Positions 31,307 to 39,152 of a stretch of 64,000 nt of DNA are shown here, piece after piece; position 1 is the stretch's first letter; every line of letters begins with the position of its first letter. This DNA is from Phenylobacterium sp. Lineage in GTDB: Bacteria > Pseudomonadota > Alphaproteobacteria > Caulobacterales > Caulobacteraceae. The stretch is taken from NCBI GenBank assembly GCA_020401865.1, contig JADCAS010000006.1, positions 1-64,000 of the forward strand. The letters are read 5' to 3'. The position numbers and the translations under genes are program-made. The notes under the pieces were generated by a model. It had not been told where the DNA came from. It did not search any database and saw nothing but the letters and a program-made list of their open reading frames with translations.

Positions 31307-32008
31307 ATGGCAGAGACAGTCCGAATCCCGGTTTCCGGCGGCGAGATGGCCGCCTATGTCGCCCGACCGGCCGCCAGCCGCGCCCCGGCCATTGTGGTCC
31401 TGCAGGAAATCTTCGGGGTCAACGCCGTCATGCGCGACATCACCGACGGCCTGGCCGCCCAGGGTTTCCTCGCCATCTGCCCCGATCTTTTCTGGCGCAT
31501 CGAACCTGGCGTCGACATCACGGACCGAACCGAGGCGGAGTGGAAGAAGGCCTTCGCCCTGATGAACGCCTTCGACGCCAGCCAGGGCGTCAAGGACATC
31601 GCCGCCACCCTGGACCACATCCGGGCGGATCCCGGCTGCAGCGGAAAGGCCGGCGCGGTCGGCTTCTGCCTCGGTGGCCAGCTGGCCTGGCTGACCGCCA
31701 CCCGCACCGATGCCGACGCCGCGGTCTCCTACTATGGCGTGGGCATCGAGGGCCTGATCGGGGAGAGCCGCACCCTCCGCAAACCGGTGATGCTGCACAT
31801 CGCCGAGGCCGACGGCTTCGTGCCGCCCGCCGCCCAGGCAGCGATCCGGAAGGGCCTTGCCGACCAGCCGCTGGCGACCATCCATACCTATCCCGGGCGT
31901 GACCACGCTTTCGCCCGCCTGGGCGGCGAGCATTATCACGCTGCGGACGCCGCCCTTGCGGGCCAGAGGACCCTCGACTTCCTGCGCCTGAACCTGGGAG
32001 CGGCCTGA
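31307..32008 (+). CDS. Dienelactone-hydrolase-family protein
   Basis: 233 residues, alpha/beta hydrolase. LQEIFGVNAVMRDI, FLAICPDLFWR and the nucleophile motif GAVGFCLGGQLAW (Cys near residue 122) are present, with AEADGFV holding the catalytic Asp and PGRDHAFAR the His. Family members cleave dienelactone in chlorocatechol breakdown, but most chromosomal homologues have unknown substrates. GGAGG lies 6 bases before the ATG. It is divergent from DUF6489 and followed after 3 bases by the quinone reductase gene. Confidence 0.92.
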   Translation: MAETVRIPVSGGEMAAYVARPAASRAPAIVVLQEIFGVNAVMRDITDGLAAQGFLAICPDLFWRIEPGVDITDRTEAEWKKAFALMNAFDASQGVKDIAATLDHIRADPGCSGKAGAVGFCLGGQLAWLTATRTDADAAVSYYGVGIEGLIGESRTLRKPVMLHIAEADGFVPPAAQAAIRKGLADQPLATIHTYPGRDHAFARLGGEHYHAADAALAGQRTLDFLRLNLGAA

Positions 32009-32011
32009 GCC

Positions 32012-32983
32012 ATGCGCGCCATTCGCCTCTCCGCCACCGGCGGCCCGGAGGTCCTCGATCTCGTCGACCTTCCCGATCCTGAACCCGGTCCCGGCCAGCT
32101 CCTGGTCCGGCAGTCAGCCATCGGGGTCAACTATATCGACACCTACCACCGGTCCGGCCTTTATCCCCTCCGTCTCCCTTCGGGACTCGGCATGGAGGGG
32201 GCCGGAGACGTCGTCGCCGCAGGGGAGGGGGTGGAGCGCTTCGCCCCCGGCGACCGCGTCGCCTTCGCCTCCGGCCCGATCGGGGCCTATGCAGACCTGC
32301 ATCTGGTGGACGCCGCCCGGGCCGTGCGGATTCCGGAGGGCGTGGATGAGCGCACCGCAGCCGCCGCCCTTCTCAAGGGCATGACCGCAGAATTCCTCCT
32401 CCTGCGCTGTCGCCCCGTCCAGCCCGGCGAACCCGTCCTGATCCACGCCGCAGCCGGCGGGGTGGGCCAGATCATGGTGCAGTGGGCCCGCGCCCTGGGC
32501 GCCGAGGTGATCGCCACGGCGGGCAGTGCCGCCAAGGCCGACCGGGCCCGGGCCCTCGGCGCTCATCACGTGATCCTCTATGGCGAACAGGACGTGGCCG
32601 CAGAGGTGCGTCGGATCACGGGCGGGGCGGGGGTAACCGCAGCCTACGACTCGGTGGGCGCTTCGACCTTCGAGGGGACCCTGGGCAGCCTGGCCCGGAG
32701 GGGAACCTTCGTGAGCTTCGGCAACGCCTCCGGCCCGCCGCCGGCGGTCGAGCCGGGCCGGCTGATGCGCATGGGCTCGCTCTTCTTCACCCGCCCGACC
32801 CTGGGCGACTATATCGCCACCACAGCCGAGCTGGACGCCAGCGCCGCAGCCGTCTTCGGGCGGATCGCGGCGGGGGAAATCTCCATCGAGATCGGCCAGA
32901 CCTTCCCCCTCAGCCAGGCGAAGGCGGCCCATGAGGCGCTTGAGGCCCGCCAGACCGTGGGTTCGACCCTCTTGATTCCCTGA
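32012..32983 (+). CDS. Quinone oxidoreductase (zinc-free MDR family)
   Basis: 323 residues. It has VNYIDTYHRSGLY, GMEGAGDVVAAGEGV, DRVAFASGP, the KGMTAEFLL helix and the NADPH-binding IHAAAGGVGQIMVQWARALG in parts. The structural-zinc cysteines of alcohol dehydrogenases are absent, as in QorA-type NADPH:quinone reductases. It follows the hydrolase gene directly, so both form an operon. It is convergent with rho, and a parS palindrome sits in the gap. Confidence 0.93.
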   Translation: MRAIRLSATGGPEVLDLVDLPDPEPGPGQLLVRQSAIGVNYIDTYHRSGLYPLRLPSGLGMEGAGDVVAAGEGVERFAPGDRVAFASGPIGAYADLHLVDAARAVRIPEGVDERTAAAALLKGMTAEFLLLRCRPVQPGEPVLIHAAAGGVGQIMVQWARALGAEVIATAGSAAKADRARALGAHHVILYGEQDVAAEVRRITGGAGVTAAYDSVGASTFEGTLGSLARRGTFVSFGNASGPPPAVEPGRLMRMGSLFFTRPTLGDYIATTAELDASAAAVFGRIAAGEISIEIGQTFPLSQAKAAHEALEARQTVGSTLLIP

Positions 32984-32994
32984 CCCGAACCCGC

Positions 32995-33024
32995 CGCCCG
33001 GTGTTTCACGTGAAACACCGGGCG
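32995..33024. repeat. 30-bp perfect palindrome containing parS site 2
   Basis: The bases 32995-33024 are a perfect palindrome centred between 33009 and 33010; after one mismatch (32994/33025) pairing resumes to 32991-33028. The inner 16 bp are a canonical parS. It fills the 48-bp gap between the convergent qor and rho genes, so the transcript from either side could form a very stable hairpin and serve as a bidirectional terminator; there is no T run. Confidence 0.85.
33002..33017. other. parS: parS centromere site 2
   Basis: TGTTTCACGTGAAACA, exact ParB-binding consensus, in the gap between the stop codons of the quinone reductase and rho genes. It is 3.4 kb closer to the putative origin than site 1 and about 4.2 kb from the start of the origin gap. 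Confidence 0.97.
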
Positions 33025-33031
33025 TCGGCGA

Positions 33032-34441
33032 TCAGGTGTTCATGGACTGGAAGAAGTCATCGTTGTTCTTGGACTGGCGCAGCTTGTCGAGGAGGAACTC
33101 GATGGCGTCCTGGGCGCCCATGGGGGCGAGAATCCGACGCAGGACGTGGGTCTTGGCCAGCTGCCCCGGCGGGGTGATGAGCTCGTCCTTCCGGGTGCCC
33201 GACTTCAGAATGTCGATAGCCGGGTAGATCCGCTTGTCCGCCACCTTCCGGTCCAGGACGATTTCCGAGTTGCCGGTGCCCTTGAACTCCTCGAAGATCA
33301 CCTCGTCCATCCGGCTGCCCGTATCGATCAGGGCGGTGGAGATGATGGTCAGGGAGCCGCCTTCCTCGATATTCCGCGCGGCGCCGAAAAAGCGCTTGGG
33401 GCGCTGCAGGGCGTTGGCGTCGACACCGCCGGTCAGCACCTTGCCCGAGGAGGGAACCGTGGTGTTGTAGGCCCGGCCGAGGCGGGTGATGTTGTCCAAG
33501 AGGATGACCACATCCCGCTTGTGCTCCACCAGGCGCTTGGCCTTTTCGATCACCATCTCGGCCACCTGGACGTGCCGCTGGGCGGGCTCGTCGAAGGTCG
33601 AGGCGATGACCTCCCCCTTCACCGTCCTCTGCATGTCGGTGACTTCCTCGGGCCGCTCATCCACCAGGAGGACGATGAGGTAGCACTCGGGGTGATTGGC
33701 GGCGATCGCCTTGGCGATATTCTGCATCATGATCGTCTTGCCGACCCGGGGCGGCGCGACAATCAGGCAGCGCTGGCCCTTGCCGAGCGGGGCGACAATA
33801 TCGATGACCCGTCCGGAGCGATCCTTCAGCGTCGGGTCCTCCATCTCCATCCTCAGGCGCTCCTGCGGGTAGAGGGGGGTCAGATTGTCGAAAAGGACCT
33901 TGTGTCGGACGTTCTCCGGCGGCTCGAAGTTGATCTGGTCAACCTTCACCAGGGCGAAATAGCGTTCGCCCTCCCGGGGAGCGCGGACACCGCCGTCCAC
34001 CGTGTCGCCGGTCCGCAGGCCGAACTTCCGGATCTGCGAGGGGCTGACATAGATGTCGTCGGGCCCGGGAAGATAGTTGGCCTCGGGCGAGCGGAGGAAA
34101 CCAAAGCCGTCGGGCAGGACCTCCATGGTCCCGGAGCCGGAGATCTCTACACCCTCCTCCGCCAGGACCTTGAGGATGGCGAACATCATGTCCTGCTTGC
34201 GCATGGAGTTCGCGTTCTCGATCTCCAGGGTCTCGGCAAAGCTCAGGAGGTCGGCGGGTGATTTGTCCTTCAGCTCCTGGAGGGACATGCGGGTCAGACC
34301 CATGGCGGCGATGGCCTGGGCGGCCTGGGAGGGCTCCTCGTCCTCGGCGGCGCCGTCTTCGCCCCCAGGAAGGTCGAGACTTGCGTCCTCGATGGCCTCA
34401 ACGAGATCCGCGGGGTCTGGTGAAAAAGTGTCTTCGGACAT
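33032..34441 (-). CDS. rho: Transcription termination factor Rho
   Basis: 469 residues from ATG 34441. An acidic N-terminal extension of about 55 residues precedes the Rho N-terminal helical domain ([20 protein letters not shown] in parts), the OSB-fold RNA-binding domain with [29 protein letters not shown] (in parts), and the RecA-like motor with Walker [12 protein letters not shown] near residue 235, [13 protein letters not shown] and [14 protein letters not shown]. The acidic extension is longer than in E. coli but common in Caulobacterales. Confidence 0.98.
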   Translation of the reverse strand: MSEDTFSPDPADLVEAIEDASLDLPGGEDGAAEDEEPSQAAQAIAAMGLTRMSLQELKDKSPADLLSFAETLEIENANSMRKQDMMFAILKVLAEEGVEISGSGTMEVLPDGFGFLRSPEANYLPGPDDIYVSPSQIRKFGLRTGDTVDGGVRAPREGERYFALVKVDQINFEPPENVRHKVLFDNLTPLYPQERLRMEMEDPTLKDRSGRVIDIVAPLGKGQRCLIVAPPRVGKTIMMQNIAKAIAANHPECYLIVLLVDERPEEVTDMQRTVKGEVIASTFDEPAQRHVQVAEMVIEKAKRLVEHKRDVVILLDNITRLGRAYNTTVPSSGKVLTGGVDANALQRPKRFFGAARNIEEGGSLTIISTALIDTGSRMDEVIFEEFKGTGNSEIVLDRKVADKRIYPAIDILKSGTRKDELITPPGQLAKTHVLRRILAPMGAQDAIEFLLDKLRQSKNNDDFFQSMNT

Positions 34442-34676
34442 GGTCAGTCTTTCAGTTCCCGGCTCCACCGCAGGTCATGGCGGCGGAAACCGGCGCGGTG
34501 CGTCGACGCGACCGCGTTTAACTCTGTCATTTTGGAGCCGGGGCAAGGGGCCGACACAGAAGAGCGGCGCGCCCGCGGCGAGAGAGGCGGGATCCGGTCC
34601 CGAACACCTGTTCGGTCCGGACACGGGAGCGGAACCACACTCGGCGACCGGGGTCAAGGGCCGTGGCGCTTGCGGT
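34442..34676. promoter_or_regulatory. rho leader/promoter region
   Basis: This 235-bp gap lies upstream of rho and downstream of hemJ, both reading left. It includes an A/T-richer stretch with TTTAACTCTGTCATTTTGG at 34516-34534. It holds a TTAA half-site (34517-34520) but no full CtrA box. Rho is usually autoregulated through its leader in bacteria; no specific leader structure was recognised. Confidence 0.35.
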
Positions 34677-35132
34677 TCAGCCGCCGAACTCGAGGGTCGC
34701 CGCCAGCACCATGACGATGGCCGCCAGAAACGGCAGCTCGTTGGTCGCCCGCCAGAAGCGGTTGGAGCGGGTATTGGTCCCGGCGGCGAACCTCTTCCGG
34801 GCTGCGCCCAGGTAGTGGTGCCAGCCGATCAGGAAGATCGCCCCCGAAAGCTTTGCGAGCATCCAGGGCTTGAGCAGGAAGCCCCAGCCTCCCAGCCGGG
34901 CCGTGGCGTCGAACCAGATCAAGGCCAGGCCCAGGAGGAAGGACGCCACCATGGCGGGGCCCATGATAATCCGGTAGAGCTTGAGCTCCATGACCTGGAA
35001 GGTCCGGTCCATCTCTGATCCCGGGGTCACCTCGGCGTGATAGGCGAACAGGCGGGGCAGGTACATGATGCCCGCCATCCAGGCGATGACGGCCAGGATG
35101 TGGAGGCCCCGCAGCAGGTCATAGACATTCAT
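34677..35132 (-). CDS. hemJ: Protoporphyrinogen IX oxidase HemJ
   Basis: 151 residues with four hydrophobic helices, the size of HemJ (UPF0093). Conserved elements are LRGLHILAVIAWMAGIMYLPRLF in blocks (His near residue 11), KLYRIIMGPAM, the WMLAKLSGA segment and GWHHYL, with His residues thought to bind heme. It oxidises protoporphyrinogen IX to protoporphyrin IX in the inner membrane. Its ATG overlaps the hemH stop (ATGA). Together hemE-hemH-hemJ cover late heme steps. Confidence 0.93.
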   Translation of the reverse strand: MNVYDLLRGLHILAVIAWMAGIMYLPRLFAYHAEVTPGSEMDRTFQVMELKLYRIIMGPAMVASFLLGLALIWFDATARLGGWGFLLKPWMLAKLSGAIFLIGWHHYLGAARKRFAAGTNTRSNRFWRATNELPFLAAIVMVLAATLEFGG

Positions 35133-36175
35133 CGGCGCGCTCCTGCGGCCTGCGCCAGGCGCGGACACCGGCCGTGGACCCTCGGGCAGGTCCAGTTTCC
35201 GTCTGGCGCCACGCCCCCGGAGCGCTCCAGAGCCGCGCCCACGGCTTCGGCCAGGGCTGAGATGAAGCTCGGATCCGTACCCGGTGCAGCCGCCCTCAAC
35301 CAGACCGGGCAGCCGGACTCCTGGGCCAGCTCGGCGTACTCGTGGTCCAGCTCGACCAGGGTCTCGACATGCTCGGAGACGAAGGCGATCGGCGAGACCA
35401 GAACGCCCACGCCCTCCGACCCGGCCCGGCGAATTTCGTCGTCCGTCGAGGGCCCGATCCACTTCAGCGGTCCGACCCGGCTCTGGTAACTGATCTGCCA
35501 GTCTGTGAACTCCGGCAGACGCTCGGCGACCGCGGCGGCGGTGGCCTCCACCTGCGCCTGATACGGATCCCCGCCGGCGACCACCCGTTCGGGGAGGCCG
35601 TGAGCGGAGAACAGGAGACGCACGCCTTCAGGCCGCCCCGCCCACTCCCAGACGCCGCGGATGGCCCGGGCGTGGGACTCCGCCAGCCCGTCGGAAACCG
35701 GATAGCAGCAGACCGTGCGGCTCCGGCCCGGGCCATGGTAGGCCTTGTTCCAATCCTTCAGCGAGGACTCGGTCGTCGTGGTCGAGAACTGCGGGTAGAG
35801 GGGAAGGAGCACCACTTCGTCCGGCGCGAAGTCTGTCACCTCCCGCGCGGTCTGGGCGGCGAAGGGTTTCCAGTAGCGCATGGATATGAAGACGCGAACC
35901 TCGTCACCGGGCCGGCGCCTGACCAGTTCCGCCTGCAGCGCTTCGGCCTGCTTGCGGGTTTCGGGCAGCAGTGGCGACCCACCCCCCATGAGGGCGTAAT
36001 TGGCCCGGGCGCCTTTAGCGCGGGTCCGGGAGATGAAGGCTGCGAGGGGATAGCGTATCGGCGCAGGCGCTCCGATGATAGCCTTGTCCCGGAAGAGGTT
36101 GAACAGGAAGGGACGCACCGCCTCCGGCCCGTCAGGGCCCCCCAGGTTGAAGAGGACAATGGCGAGACGGGTCAT
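35129..36175 (-). CDS. hemH: Ferrochelatase
   Basis: 348 residues. It inserts Fe2+ into protoporphyrin IX. Motifs: VLFNLGGPDGPEAV at the start, LLPLYPQFSTTTT, LLFSAHGLPERVV with the catalytic His (about residue 191), SYQSRVGPLKWI and SPIAFVSEHVETL with the second acidic site. Cysteines occur as CC near residues 155-156 and as CPRVHGRC near the C-terminus (about 330 and 337), consistent with the [2Fe-2S] cluster known in Caulobacter ferrochelatase. It overlaps both hemE and hemJ by 4 bases. Confidence 0.96.
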   Translation of the reverse strand: MTRLAIVLFNLGGPDGPEAVRPFLFNLFRDKAIIGAPAPIRYPLAAFISRTRAKGARANYALMGGGSPLLPETRKQAEALQAELVRRRPGDEVRVFISMRYWKPFAAQTAREVTDFAPDEVVLLPLYPQFSTTTTESSLKDWNKAYHGPGRSRTVCCYPVSDGLAESHARAIRGVWEWAGRPEGVRLLFSAHGLPERVVAGGDPYQAQVEATAAAVAERLPEFTDWQISYQSRVGPLKWIGPSTDDEIRRAGSEGVGVLVSPIAFVSEHVETLVELDHEYAELAQESGCPVWLRAAAPGTDPSFISALAEAVGAALERSGGVAPDGNWTCPRVHGRCPRLAQAAGARR

Positions 36176-37203
36176 TTGCCTGTGATCCTGCGGACGGCCC
36201 GCTCAATGTTGTCCACGGGGGTGTCGGGCAGAACCCCGTGTCCCAGATTGAAAATGTAGGGGCCCGGGGTCCAGGCCTCCAACAGGGCGTCGATCCGGGC
36301 CTCCATGGCCGGTCCGCCGACCCTCAGAAGCAGGTTGTCGAGAGCCCCCTGGATCGCCTTGCCGCCCGTCTGGATCCGTTTGCCCAGAGCACGGCTGGCC
36401 TGAGTGTCCAGGCCGACCGCCTGCACGGAGACCTGTTCTGCGTAACCCTCGACAAGAGCGCCCGCCCCCCGGGGAAATCCGATGAAGGGCGCTTCCACCC
36501 CGGCCGCCCGGACCCTGCGGATGATTTCCTGGTGCGGACCCACCACAACCCTTTGGAAGACGTCCTCGGCCAGACCCTCCGCCCAGCTTTCGAAGAGCTT
36601 GAGGACCTGGGCGCCGCTGCGGGCCTGCATGACCAGGTAGCGGGCCGTCGCCTCCACAAGGACCTCAAGGATCTGGTCCAGCCTCTCAGGCTGCTCATAG
36701 GCGAAGGCGCGGGCGCCGGAGCGATCCGAACCCCGCCCCTCGATCATGTAGGTGGCCACGGTCCAGGGCGCGCCGGCGAAACCGATCAGGGCGCGCTCCG
36801 GCTCGAGCCGCGCCCGGACCCGCGACAGGGTCTCTCCGATCGAGGCAAGACGGCCCGTCGAAGCCTCGATCTGATCCGACAGGGCCTCCACCTCGGGCAG
36901 GGCCCCAAGACGCGGGCCTTCTCCGGCCTCAAACCAGACCTCCTGACCGAGGGCCTGGGGGATGAGGAGGATGTCCGCAAAAACGATGGCGGCGTCGAAG
37001 GGAAACCGGCGCATCGGCTGGAGCGTCGCCTCAGCCGCCATCTCCGGGTCATAGCAGAAGGCCAGGAAGTCCTTCGCCCTGGACCGGAGCTCCCGATACT
37101 CCGGGAGGGAGCGACCGGCCTGGCGCATGAACCAGACAGGGGGCCGCTCGAAGGTCTCGCCCGCCAAGGTGCGCAGGAGTTTTGGGGTCACCGCCTCTGT
37201 CAT
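36172..37203 (-). CDS. hemE: Uroporphyrinogen decarboxylase
   Basis: 343 residues from ATG 37203. It removes four carboxyl groups from uroporphyrinogen III. Signatures are PPVWFMRQAGRSLPEYRELR in parts, the aspartate of AIVFADILLIPQALG, GFAGAPWTVATYMIEG and GHGVLPDTPVDN at the C-terminus. In Caulobacter hemE is the last gene left of the chromosomal origin, and here it likewise borders a long non-coding gap. An upstream in-frame start is discarded because it adds an unconserved leader. Confidence 0.97.
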   Translation of the reverse strand: MTEAVTPKLLRTLAGETFERPPVWFMRQAGRSLPEYRELRSRAKDFLAFCYDPEMAAEATLQPMRRFPFDAAIVFADILLIPQALGQEVWFEAGEGPRLGALPEVEALSDQIEASTGRLASIGETLSRVRARLEPERALIGFAGAPWTVATYMIEGRGSDRSGARAFAYEQPERLDQILEVLVEATARYLVMQARSGAQVLKLFESWAEGLAEDVFQRVVVGPHQEIIRRVRAAGVEAPFIGFPRGAGALVEGYAEQVSVQAVGLDTQASRALGKRIQTGGKAIQGALDNLLLRVGGPAMEARIDALLEAWTPGPYIFNLGHGVLPDTPVDNIERAVRRITGK

Positions 37204-37323
37204 GGCGCCCTTAAACCCCGGCCGGGCTCCCGGCTCAAGCACCGGTGTTCCCGCAGGCCGCCTTCTTTCACATCACAAGGTTTGATTTTCAGGTAGCGAA
37301 GGAAGAAGGAGGGCTGAAGATTG

Positions 37324-37354
37324 GGGAGAAGACTCTCCCGAGTGCTCTTCTCCC
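37324..37354. repeat. Inverted repeat in the origin gap
   Basis: GGGAGAAGA (37324-37332) and TCTTCTCCC (37346-37354) are perfect 9-base arms around 13 bases. The single GANTC site of the gap lies at the edge of the left arm. It is 121 bases upstream of hemE and could act in hemE regulation or in origin structure; no protein can be assigned. Confidence 0.5.
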
Positions 37355-37405
37355 GACGTTTCCCACCGAGCGGCCAACACCAGACCCGCCGTGTCCAGAC
37401 AGACC

Positions 37406-37414
37406 TGTGGATAT
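37406..37414 (+). other. DnaA-box-like motif
   Basis: TGTGGATAT, one base from the consensus TGTGGATAA, directly beside the AT-rich patch at 37411-37447. It is the best match to a DnaA box in the gap. Confidence 0.6.
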
Positions 37415-37505
37415 CATCTAAACTATTGTTTCTTATATCTTTTGCCGATCTCATCGCCTGAACAACCTCGCCTTGTCCGGCGCTGTTTCTGAAACATGCG
37501 GAGCC

Positions 37506-37524
37506 TGTGGACCGCCTGTCCACA
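37506..37524. other. Pair of inverted DnaA-box-like motifs
   Basis: TGTGGACCG and CTGTCCACA face each other one base apart, giving two TGTGGAC cores in inverted orientation. They match the DnaA core TGTGGA but not the full nonamer. Confidence 0.5.
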
Positions 37525-37707
37525 TGGGGGCCGCACCGGGGATGGATCGTGCCCTTCATGCCCATCTTTGTCGAGACACCGGGCCATCGCGGCGACACGC
37601 GGCTTTTCTCCCCATGGCGATCGACTTGGGATAAGAAGTCGTGGACAGGTTCATCCCCAGAAATCTCCCGCCCCAAGCCCGCCACCGACCCGAGCGTCGA
37701 CCGCCGA

Positions 37708-38556
37708 ATGATCGCCTCCTCCCGATACGCCACCTACTTTCATGTCCACCTGGTGTCGGATTCGACCGGGGAAACGCTCAACGCCATGGCGAGAGCGGTA
37801 TGCGCGCGGTTCGAAAACGTCCTGCCCATCGAACATTACTACGCCCTGGTCCGGTCACCGCGGCAGCTGGAGCGCGCCCTGGCCGACATCGAGGAGGCCC
37901 CGGGCGTGGTCATGCACACCATTGTCGACGACACCCTGCGGACGGCCCTGGAGGAGGGTTGCCGACGCCTCGACATGCCCTGCATCGCCGCCCTCGACCC
38001 CCTGGTGTCCGCCCTGTCCCGCTATCTGGGCGCGGCGCTGACACGGCGGGTCGGGGCGCAGCACGCCCTGGACACAGACTACTTCAACCGGATGGACGCC
38101 CTCAACTACGCCATCGGCCATGATGACGGCCAGGGCGGGCAGGAGCTTGACCAGGCCGACGTGGTCCTGGTCGGCGTCTCGCGCACCTCCAAGACGCCGA
38201 CCTGCATCTACCTCGCCCACCGGGGGATCCGCGCCGCCAACTTCCCCTTGGTCCCCGGTCGACCCGTCCCTGAAGCCCTGACCCGGTTGTCCTCGGCCCT
38301 GGTGGTGGGCCTGACGGTTTCGCCGGACCGGCTGATCCAGATCCGGCGCAACCGCCTTCTGTCCCTCAAGGAGTCGCGGGACACCGCCTATACCGACATG
38401 GAGGCCGTCCGCGAGGAGGTGGTTCAGGCCCGCCGGCTCTATGAGCGCCAGGGCTGGCCGGTGATCGACGTGACCCGCCGGTCCGTCGAGGAGACCGCCG
38501 CGGCGGTCCTGAACCTGCTCCAGTCAAACCGGCCGGCCGCCGAGGTGAGCCCATGA
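37708..38556 (+). CDS. Pyruvate, phosphate dikinase regulatory protein-like (PPSR) kinase/pyrophosphorylase
   Basis: 282 residues from ATG 37708. DUF299 proteins phosphorylate and dephosphorylate pyruvate,phosphate dikinase or PEP synthase. HVHLVSDSTGETLNAMARA in parts, the P-loop GVSRTSKTPTCIYLAHRG (about residues 156-173) and RNRLLSLKESRDTAYTD are family marks. It is the first gene right of the origin, as in Caulobacter. Longer in-frame starts run into the origin gap and are not supported. It overlaps maf by 4 bases. Confidence 0.93.
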   Translation: MIASSRYATYFHVHLVSDSTGETLNAMARAVCARFENVLPIEHYYALVRSPRQLERALADIEEAPGVVMHTIVDDTLRTALEEGCRRLDMPCIAALDPLVSALSRYLGAALTRRVGAQHALDTDYFNRMDALNYAIGHDDGQGGQELDQADVVLVGVSRTSKTPTCIYLAHRGIRAANFPLVPGRPVPEALTRLSSALVVGLTVSPDRLIQIRRNRLLSLKESRDTAYTDMEAVREEVVQARRLYERQGWPVIDVTRRSVEETAAAVLNLLQSNRPAAEVSP

Positions 38557-39152
38557 GCGGTCCGCCCGTCACGCTCGCCTCCAAGAGCGCCGCCCGGTCC
38601 ACGATCCTGAGGGGGGCGGGCGTTTCCTTCGCGACCGAGGATTCCGGCGTCGACGAGGACATCCTGAAGGCCGGTCTCCTGGCCCGGGGGGCCGGTCCGG
38701 CCGAGGTGGCCGCCGCCCTGGCCCGGGAGAAGGCCCTGGCGGTCTCCCGAATGCGCCCCGGACTGGTCATCGGCGCCGATCAGACCCTGGATTTCGAAGG
38801 ACGTTTGCATGACAAGCCGGTCGACCTGGCTGAGGCCGCGGCGCGGCTGAGGGCCATGCGCGGCCGCACCCACGCCCTTCACGCCGCTGTGGCCGTCGCC
38901 CGGGAGGGCCAGGTTCTGTGGGAGACCCTGTCGACGGCCGAGCTGGCCATGCGGGCCTTCAGCGACTCCTTCCTGGCGCACTATCTCGAGGCGGATGCGG
39001 GCGCGCTCCTGAGCTCGGTGGGCGCCTACCGCCTGGAAGGACCCGGGGTCCAGCTGTTCAGCGAGATCCGCGGAGACTATTTCGCCATCCTGGGCCTGCC
39101 CCTCACCGGCCTCCTGGACCTGCTGCGACAGGAAGGCGTCCTGATCCCATGA
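38553..39152 (+). CDS. maf: Maf-like nucleotide pyrophosphatase
   Basis: 199 residues. TLASKSAARSTILRGAG is the P-loop-like Maf start (family S-x-S-xxR), then VIGADQTLDFEGRLHDKPVD, with the catalytic Asp in GADQ, and a C-terminal SSVGAYRLEGPGVQLFSEIRGDYFAILGLPL in blocks. Maf proteins hydrolyse non-canonical or modified NTPs. Its start and end overlap neighbours by 4 bases each, so PPSR-maf-aroE-coaE is one coupled operon. Confidence 0.93.
   Translation: MSGPPVTLASKSAARSTILRGAGVSFATEDSGVDEDILKAGLLARGAGPAEVAAALAREKALAVSRMRPGLVIGADQTLDFEGRLHDKPVDLAEAAARLRAMRGRTHALHAAVAVAREGQVLWETLSTAELAMRAFSDSFLAHYLEADAGALLSSVGAYRLEGPGVQLFSEIRGDYFAILGLPLTGLLDLLRQEGVLIP

Larger units (their letters stand above)
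37204..37707. other. Probable chromosomal replication origin (oriC/Cori)
   Basis: This 504-bp gene-free gap lies between hemE and the PPSR gene, the exact setting of Cori in Caulobacter. Transcription diverges from it on both sides. It has DnaA-box-like sequences TGTGGATAT (37406-37414), TGTGGACCG (37506-37514) and its inverted partner CTGTCCACA (37516-37524), several TCCCCA-type weak boxes (e.g. 37612-37617 and 37654-37659, and reverse at 37322-37327), and an AT-rich patch at 37411-37447 suited to unwinding. One GANTC methylation site is at 37331-37335. Two parS sites lie within 8 kb. Confidence 0.8.

Noticed and set aside
32562-32575. ATCACGTGAT, a CACGTG core resembling a parS centre
   Set aside because: The outer TGTTTC/GAAACA arms are missing, and it lies within the qor coding sequence.
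34517-34534. TTAA half-site upstream of rho as a CtrA box
   Set aside because: The second half-site (ATTT) does not match the consensus; only one TTAA is present.
37415-37433. CTAAACTATTG-type sequence in the origin gap as a CtrA box
   Set aside because: Too degenerate on both halves of TTAA-N7-TTAA to call by eye.
37507-37707. N-terminal extension of the PPSR gene into the origin gap
   Set aside because: The added residues do not resemble the family; the conserved protein starts at ATG 37708, and the DNA there carries DnaA-like motifs.
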